A stretch of 64,000 bases of DNA from NCBI GenBank assembly GCA_037892935.1, contig JAYXKI010000008.1, positions 868,001 through 932,000 on the forward strand, in the 5' to 3' direction. Below the pieces are notes generated by a model that did not search any database, was not told the origin of the DNA, and saw only the letters and a program-made list of their open reading frames with translations. This document shows, in pieces, positions 58,477-64,000 of the stretch (positions are counted from its first letter, which is position 1; each line of letters starts with the position of its first letter). Source of the DNA: Phlebopus portentosus. Its lineage: Eukaryota > Basidiomycota > Agaricomycetes > Boletales > Boletinellaceae. Both the position numbers and the translations under genes were made by a program.

Positions 58477-59760
58477 TTGGCATTGATCTACACCTCCAGA
58501 TATAAATTTGTTAGCACTCTCTCCTTCCTCACTACTTATTATCTTTTGAGCACATTATCTGTTTACTCTTATCTACATCTCATTCTCACTATCACATCTG
58601 AACCTACAACCTTTAAGATGCTATCTACTATTACTAAGCTTAATGATAGCAATTACTCTGTCTGGAAGCATAGTATATATGCTATACTTCAAGTCAAAAA
58701 GTTGTGGCATCTGATCTCTGGTCAGGAAGCTGTTAGGATTATGTAATCCTCAGCTTACTCAGACTATGAGTTATTCCCTGCTTAGTAGCAATATGGACCC
58801 TGAACTCATAGGCTGGTAATGCCAATCTAAAGTGATTAACCTGGCTAGATAGCTTAGTGGTGAAAGTATCTGATATATACTCAGGAGATCCTAGGTTCAA
58901 TCTCTAGTCTAGCTAGTTACCTGTTTTTAACTCTTAATAGAAGCTGAGCCTAATGCTTTAGCAGAGGTTATTCAGCTCTGAAAAGAGAAAGCTGAGCAAG
59001 CTGCAGACCTGATTTATTAGAGACTTGAGCATAGCATGTAGGTTATAATGTAGAACTACATAGTCAAGATGTAAACTGAGCTTTAGAAGATTAATAAGCA
59101 GGACAACCCAGCTGTGTGCTTTAATGCTTATGATAAGTTCTTTAATATTATCAAGAAGGAAGATGAGTCTCTCACCAATCTAGTGAGCAGGGTTGAGCTA
59201 GCATTGTATAAATTTAGAAGCACTTGTTCTAACACTCTCAAACTTAAGGAGTTTGAGAATAAGCTTGCATATATATATTTGATTCATGCTCTTCCTAAGG
59301 ACTATACCTTTTTTTGCTCTGCAGTGCTCCTTATAAAGGAATTTAAGTGAAATAACCTCAAGAAGATATTTGCTCAAGAGTAGCAGAACTATTAAGAGTG
59401 TATTTAGCTTCAGCTTCAGGCTATATTCATATCTACTAGTAGTGCTGTAAAGCCTATCTTCTCTCAAGGTGTCACTTACACCTTTTGTAGCATTTCTAAG
59501 CATATAGAGGAGAACTGTTATATAAAGCAGATAGCCTCCAAAGATATACATATTAGGGCTAAGAGAAACAGAAAAAAGGAGAGGAGAAAGGGCAGAAAGG
59601 GCTAGAAGGCCTATATTGCTCAACAAGATAAATCTGCTGAATCTGCCAAATTTACTAGTAATGCAAGTGCTCTTGACTATACCAATCTACATTTATCTCT
59701 TATTTCAGATGCAGGAACTGACTGGATTGCTGACACAGGTGCTACTTGCCACATGACTCT
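58477..59760 (+). pseudogene. copia-type gag and protease start, decayed
   Basis: Frames interrupted by stops. LNDSNYSVWKHSIYAILQVK (about 58650) is the copia gag N-terminal motif. ALYKFRSTCSNTLKLKEFE lies at about 59200-59260. A cysteine-containing segment stands where the zinc knuckle is expected (about 59480-59525). WIADTGATCHMT at about 59730-59760 is the protease active site. The end of the protein is lost. Confidence 0.75.
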
Positions 59761-59984
59761 ATATCATCATTAGTTCACTAAATACTTAATAAATCACACC
59801 TTTATTCATTTAACCAACAACTAAGTTATTCATTCAGTTAGCATTGGCACAGTGCACTTTCAGCCTGTAGTTAGTAGCAAATCTGAACAGTTACTTAAAT
59901 TTGAGTGTGTACTCTACTTTCTAAACTTAGAAACAATCTCCTCTCAGTTCTATATTTGACTTGTTCCAAATCATATGTTTATTA

Positions 59985-60190
59985 AAGTATATAAATCTAG
60001 CAAGGGACCACTAAGTCCAGTAATGAGTATACTCAATGTAGAGTACTCACCAATAGACTGTGCCGCTTTTATAAGAGATTACATAAGCACTACATAATCA
60101 AGAAAGCAGACATAAGGAAAAATATAAATAGAACAATAAATTACAAAATAATAAGAGTGTCAGGATCACACTTTTAACACTCCTCTCTAA
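59985..60190 (-). repeat. copia LTR-like segment (copy b, inverted)
   Basis: Inverted, diverged copy of 57145-57420; on the minus strand it starts GTGTTAAAAGTGTGATCC. The orientation is opposite to the gag fragment next to it, so the two do not belong to one intact element. Confidence 0.6.
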
Positions 60191-60453
60191 TCTAACACTT
60201 CTTCCTTCAACATAATCCTAGCATTTTATACATCTCCTGCACCTTTACTTTGCTTAGTGTTTTAGTCATAATGTCTGCTGGCATAATCTAAGTAGGTAAG
60301 TAATGCACTTTAATATAACTAGCCTTTACAACATCTCTCAACTAGTAGAAGAACAGATCTAGATATTTTGTGCATCTATGATGCTCAGGATTATTTACCA
60401 CAGACAGAGCAGACTGGTTATTTATGTACAAAGAGGAAGGTGTATTAAACTTG

Positions 60454-62019
60454 TGTTAGAGGTGTAGGTCCGGGGTTACACCGGTTTTGATCCTTTTGCC
60501 TAAGCAGCGGTATGTTGTGCAGAGGTGATCTATCTACCCACGTTTAGCTGTACCACGTGGTCCCCTTACTATCCTTCCTAGTTGCAGTCCTGGTAAGGGA
60601 TGCTTTCAGAGACAAGGTAGAGTAAGAGCAGATTGGGATTTCCAAGAGGCGTAGTAGTACAAAGCACACAGTGAGTCGTGTTAGGACACTATCACCAGTG
60701 TGTTAAGAGGATTGAAAGATGGGGGAAAGAGGGCCTACTTCTAATGCTATTTATGCTTTCTAGATAATCCATTTTCCGTTCTATTTCTTACTCATCTTCT
60801 CTCCACTTTACTCCACTATGCTCCACCTTGCTCCACTTCTCTCCACTATTACATCACTTCCTTCGTCATTCTGCTCCACTGAGCGCCACTTTGCTCCAAT
60901 GTATCTCCACTATGATGGAATTCTGTGGGGTTGCTGACTGAGATAATAGAGGTGCTGCTCCAGTATGGAAAGCTCCACTGTCAGTGCTCCACTATGATGT
61001 CGATTCCATCACCAGGTGGGATTGTAGCTCTTGGTGCAATGTAGGCAGCTCGATATATAACTCTTCGCTGTTCGTCTTGTGGTCCGAAGGGTGTAAGCAC
61101 AACTCGCACATCGGTATTAAGATGTTGGGTTGGTGTAGAGTATGGTTCAATGCATACCATAAACTGTATGAGTTCTGCTGGAGGATGCAGTTGTGTTCGA
61201 GTGACTAGCCATGCTTTGCCTGGGAGTCTAACATCGCGAATGTATTGCCATATCCTTCGTTGGAGTACCAGTTGTAATTGCTTGGTGTCCAGGTTTGCGT
61301 CCCTTGGTAAATAAAGGTTCGCTTGTACTGTAGAGGCTGGACATGAGTTGTGCAGCTCTGGCTTGTACCATCCTATTATTCTCCAAGTTATTGGGTCTGC
61401 AGCTCGAGGGGTTCGAGTTGTAATAATGAGTTCTTCGTGTCGCTTGGGTATTATAGGATTTAGTGGATTGGCATGTAACGCTTCTTGCGTGTGATGTTGG
61501 ACTTCGATTTGGCAGTCACGTGTTTCGCTTGTAGTATGACATATTGTGAAGTATATCTCATAAAGGACTATGTACGCTTGGGCACAAGTCTGACAGTGCT
61601 GGAATGCCAGTGATGTCTCCATTGGGATCGGATTAGCCTTTAGACTTTAGGTGTTAGGCTTTAGTAGTTGTGTTCTAGACTTCTCGGGCTTCTAGTAGTT
61701 TTGATTGCTTCTTGACTTCTTTTGATCGGGTCAGATCGGGAGTTTGGTCGGCGGTGTTAAGGTGACGGTCGGCAGTAGTAAATCGGCAGTGGTAATTACC
61801 AGTCGGCGGTGCTAAGTAGTCCGTGGGGTTACGTACTTGTGGCATGCTTCTCAGGCGCCCATATATTGCTGTTGATGCCCGTGACCGTTGCCTTAGTTGC
61901 GTTAACAGTAGTTTGGCTCTAGTGACTGCTAGATTGTTACTAGTTGCATTTGGAATGCTGATCCTGTTGATCTGCCAATTGTGTCGATCTTGATGCGAGT
62001 TTTTGAGCAGATCCTTTCA
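60454..62019 (-). repeat. 3' LTR of the second retrotransposon
   Basis: 1566 bp; on the minus strand TGAAAGG ... TAACA. The flank outside (ACTTG at 60449-60453) marks the integration side. The matching duplication would lie beyond the window. Fewer CpG sites are lost here than in the solo LTR. Confidence 0.88.
60981..61622 (-). CDS. 213-aa ORF encoded in the U3 of the LTR
   Basis: Intact frame from ATG 61622 to stop 60981, in the sense of the element. The protein is soluble, of mixed composition, with His/Cys in the first 50 residues (LAFQHCQTCAQAYIV, EVQHHTQEALHANP). A central block has ITWRIIGWYKPELHNSC and WQYIRDVRLPGKAWLV, and it ends PPGDGIDIIVEH. No known domain. The solo LTR copy has exactly the same length without indels and is broken only by C-to-T stops, so the frame was probably maintained before that copy decayed. 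U3-located ORFs are rare; the mouse mammary tumour virus sag gene is the textbook parallel for position only. Confidence 0.6.
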   Translation of the reverse strand: METSLAFQHCQTCAQAYIVLYEIYFTICHTTSETRDCQIEVQHHTQEALHANPLNPIIPKRHEELIITTRTPRAADPITWRIIGWYKPELHNSCPASTVQANLYLPRDANLDTKQLQLVLQRRIWQYIRDVRLPGKAWLVTRTQLHPPAELIQFMVCIEPYSTPTQHLNTDVRVVLTPFGPQDEQRRVIYRAAYIAPRATIPPGDGIDIIVEH

Positions 62020-62034
62020 CTACCCCCCTCCTAA
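62020..62034 (-). other. Polypurine tract of the second retrotransposon
   Basis: Minus strand TTAGGAGGGGGGTAG directly before TGAAAGG of the 3' LTR. This sets the element orientation. Confidence 0.75.
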
Positions 62035-62143
62035 GATGAACTTTTGGAGAAATGTTCATCCTAATCCATGAGAAAGCTTGGATAAAGGAGTCGCCTAATG
62101 ATAGTTGATGTTGCTATCAAACCATCATCATCACTGCCCAGTT

Positions 62144-62470
62144 ATGTCCAAAGTCGCCGCTGTCTGCATTGTTTTCATCGCTCTTGTTGCAATTTTCGGC
62201 ATGAATCTTTGGATTCTAGATCGCAGGAGGCGTAATGAGGTGAGTTCTCTTGCCTCTGTTTGCAGGTTGCAGCTGCTAATAGTCCTATAGGAGAACAATT
62301 ATGAGATGCAATCGGTTCCTAATGAGAGGACTGCAGAAATTTGGCAGCGCGTCAACTGCATATTCCCTGACCCTGATGTGCCTTCAAGTTCAGCTGAAGC
62401 TGTCGATAAAGCGGGTATTTCAGTGCAGGAAAGTCGTGAGAAGGGTGTTTGGGAAGTCATCAATTTGTAA
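62144..62470 (+). CDS. Antisense spliced small membrane protein in the second retrotransposon
   Basis: Exons 62144-62239 and 62291-62470 are joined by a canonical 51-bp intron (GTGAGT ... CTATAG) in phase 0, giving 91 residues. An N-terminal hydrophobic segment (VAAVCIVFIALVAIFGMNL) is followed by a positive stop-transfer patch (DRRRRNE). This fits a single-pass protein or signal anchor with the C-terminal 60 residues on the basic side. The tail contains EIWQRVNCIFPDPDVP and ends VWEVINL. An in-frame ATG at 62108 would add 12 residues. It is transcribed opposite to the element and sits 125 bp inside the 3' LTR, the same place and direction as the spliced gene in the Ty3-type element. No family recognised. 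Confidence 0.62.
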
Positions 62471-63055
62471 AGGGTGGTGGAAAGGGATGTGAACGTGAAA
62501 TGTGAAATATGCATCATGTAAAAGGTTATGACGCAATTGAAAGTGATAAGAAAGAAAAAGTCATAAAGTCGTTACTGAATGAGTTTTCTGTCACTTTGGA
62601 AGTGGCTTGCCTGGTGTATTGACTGGGCAAGGAGTGATATTCAACCAACCCTGTGCACAGCAATATGTTCACCTACGGTTCGCCCACCTCCAAAGGGGTT
62701 TTTTGAAAAGTAGAATAGAGTCGGAGTGCTTATTGGCTCCTCTTCCTCTGCATGGAAGATAAGAAAAGGGGTGCATAATGCGCCATGTATCACTGGGATG
62801 TACAAGAAGTGCAACAGTTGATAGTTGGTTAAACCAAGTAGGCTTAAACCGCCCATCAACTTATTCACAACTCGGCATATCAGTGAATATGGTGAATAAA
62901 TACCATAGCGAGTTGGGAATGATGGTTGCATAAAGGCATAATTTGGTCGGATGTGACCATAGATACCATAGAAAGAATAGAATGCATAATTGACCATGTC
63001 AGGTCGCGATATGGGAAAGGGGTTGCATAAAAGAATAGTGAAAAGCTTGCATAAA

Positions 63056-64000
63056 TTATAGTTCTTTGCTCTCAGGTATCATTTCCTGTGAGTTCATCGG
63101 TATAGGCAGTGGTTCGCTAACCTCATCTGAATTGTCTAAATCAGTTTCATCTGATGAACCAAATTTCTCGTCCTGCTCTGTGATAGTGAGCATGTTATCT
63201 GGCTGGTAGATCTCACTTGGATACTGATAGATCGTGATCATCATATCCTCCATCATGAGATGTCTTGTCGCCTGTAGTCTTTCCCTTGCTTCCTCTTCTC
63301 GCTCATTGAGTTTCATAAGGTATTGTGGGTCATAGTTGACTATCCTTCCTTCGACTAAGTGGTGTGTGATGTCATCGATTGACAGACCATTCGCTTGGCC
63401 TGTAGATCGTCTGGCTCGAATGAGCTCCTGGTACATAGTACCTTCGTAGTACTTCGTCATGTTGAGTACCACCATGAACTGCATGGCATGGGAAGCGTAA
63501 AAGGCTGTCTGATCAGCTAGGTAGTTCATGTACTTCATCATATCCACGCTGATGGGATGATAGTGGCTCCATTGCATTATTTGGTTAAGAGTTGCGATTG
63601 TCAGGCCTTGTCTGTAGGCGCAAATTTGAATTGCTGAATGGTAGATGCCCATGACATTCTTGTATGTCGGCTCATGGCTGAAGTCAATTTGTCCTCGATG
63701 TAAGGCTTGTGTCTCGAGTTCGACTGCATAGGTAAGAAATGCATCATCATTGAGTCGTCGGACTGCTGCATCTCGAGGGTTACTGAGTTTAAGCAGTTGT
63801 CCTTCTGGTTGCTTCGGTACCATAAGATCAGGTTGTTCTTCGGCTGGCTGATGGACTGCATTCCATTTGTCGAATAGGTCGTTGAAGTATTTTCCTGGGC
63901 ATGAGGGTACAATCTCTCCTTCATAGTTCTCTTGGTTAAAGCGGTTGCATAGTTGTGGCCATTGATAACGTTCATTAGGTGGCTTTAGTACAAACGTCCA
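63056..64000 (-). CDS. Sense ORF of the second retrotransposon (5' end outside window)
   Basis: The frame is open from base 64000 to the stop at 63056, 314 codons in view. It is probably element-encoded, lying upstream of the 3' LTR in element sense. The visible part is largely helical: YQWPQLCNRFNQENY near the edge, then TYKNVMGIYHSAIQICAYRQ, YMNYLADQTAFYASHAMQFM, REEEARERLQATRHLM, and an acidic end. No gag, pol or integrase motif is seen, so it may be an additional ORF after pol or a capsid-like protein. It is not identified. Confidence 0.55.
   Translation of the reverse strand, partial: WTFVLKPPNERYQWPQLCNRFNQENYEGEIVPSCPGKYFNDLFDKWNAVHQPAEEQPDLMVPKQPEGQLLKLSNPRDAAVRRLNDDAFLTYAVELETQALHRGQIDFSHEPTYKNVMGIYHSAIQICAYRQGLTIATLNQIMQWSHYHPISVDMMKYMNYLADQTAFYASHAMQFMVVLNMTKYYEGTMYQELIRARRSTGQANGLSIDDITHHLVEGRIVNYDPQYLMKLNEREEEARERLQATRHLMMEDMMITIYQYPSEIYQPDNMLTITEQDEKFGSSDETDLDNSDEVSEPLPIPMNSQEMIPESKEL

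Larger units (their letters stand above)
56375..60453. other. Nest of decayed Ty1/copia-type fragments
   Basis: AT-rich block without intact genes. It consists of copia-like pieces in both orientations plus filler I cannot assign (56375-56560, 57420-58470, 60190-60450). The individual pieces are listed separately. Confidence 0.6.
60454..64000 (-). mobile_element. Second LTR retrotransposon, 3' portion (continues beyond window)
   Basis: The LTR at 60454-62019 is preceded, on the minus strand, by a polypurine tract (TTAGGAGGGGGGTAG, 62020-62034). It is therefore the 3' LTR, and the internal region extends to the right. Visible internal parts are a sense ORF running off the window (63056-64000) and, between it and the LTR, a spliced antisense small gene (62144-62470). 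Same family as the solo LTR at 35473-37038. The class cannot be told because pol is not in the window. Confidence 0.8.

Noticed and set aside
28505..64000. Possible CRISPR arrays, bacterial islands or tRNA genes
   Set aside because: No regularly spaced direct repeats apart from the hexamer tract, and no prokaryotic gene features; I did not find a convincing tRNA cloverleaf by eye.

Overview
The window reads as nuclear DNA of a filamentous basidiomycete, most likely an Agaricomycete. Genes are packed tightly on both strands. They are broken by many 50-65 bp GT-AG introns, and the products are fungal (Zn2Cys6-type regulator, serine palmitoyltransferase, EST1/SMG7-like, MRE11, ArfGAP, FAD synthase, SNF2 ATPase, nucleotide-sugar enzymes). 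All gene models were spliced by hand. Where reading phase closes exactly over every exon I say so.

Region 1, about 1-28,500, is gene-rich. In order it holds: a transcription factor cut by the window start (+); an EST1/SMG7-like protein (+); serine palmitoyltransferase subunit 2 (+); UDP-glucose 6-dehydrogenase (-); an ArfGAP with NPF motifs (-); FAD synthase (+); a GDP-fucose-transporter-like protein (-); MRE11 (+); an F-box-like protein (-); a small KPWE-motif protein of the PEX39 type (+); nested foldback MITEs; a SNF2 ATPase (+); and GDP-L-fucose synthase (+). GDP-fucose synthase and the GDP-fucose-type transporter lie about 10 kb apart. With UGD they make three nucleotide-sugar genes in one short segment.

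Region 2, about 28,500-64,000, is an AT-rich, nested transposon block. Two inverted arms of about 2.1 kb carry a decayed DDE (Tc1/mariner-type) transposase: 32,065-34,158 on + and 42,738-43,651 plus 55,189-56,374 on -. They flank decayed cargo-like genes and a (GGGGAA)n tract. A solo LTR (35,473-37,038, 5-bp target duplication) interrupts one cargo pseudogene. A nearly intact, young Ty3-type LTR retrotransposon (43,652-55,188) sits inside arm 2. A nest of decayed Ty1/copia fragments follows (56,400-60,200). Last comes the 3' end of a second LTR retrotransposon running off the window (60,454-64,000).

The most interesting observation is that both LTR retrotransposons carry an intron-containing gene on the antisense strand, just inside the 3' LTR. 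In the Ty3 element it is a 321-codon spliced ORF (Q-rich start) followed in frame, after one TGA, by a 269-codon ORF with a Zn2Cys6-like cysteine cluster. In the second element it is a 91-aa single-pass membrane protein. Antisense introns are invisible to splicing of the genomic RNA and so can survive retrotransposition. The second family also carries a 213-codon ORF in the U3 part of its LTR, intact in one copy and broken only by C-to-T stops in the other.
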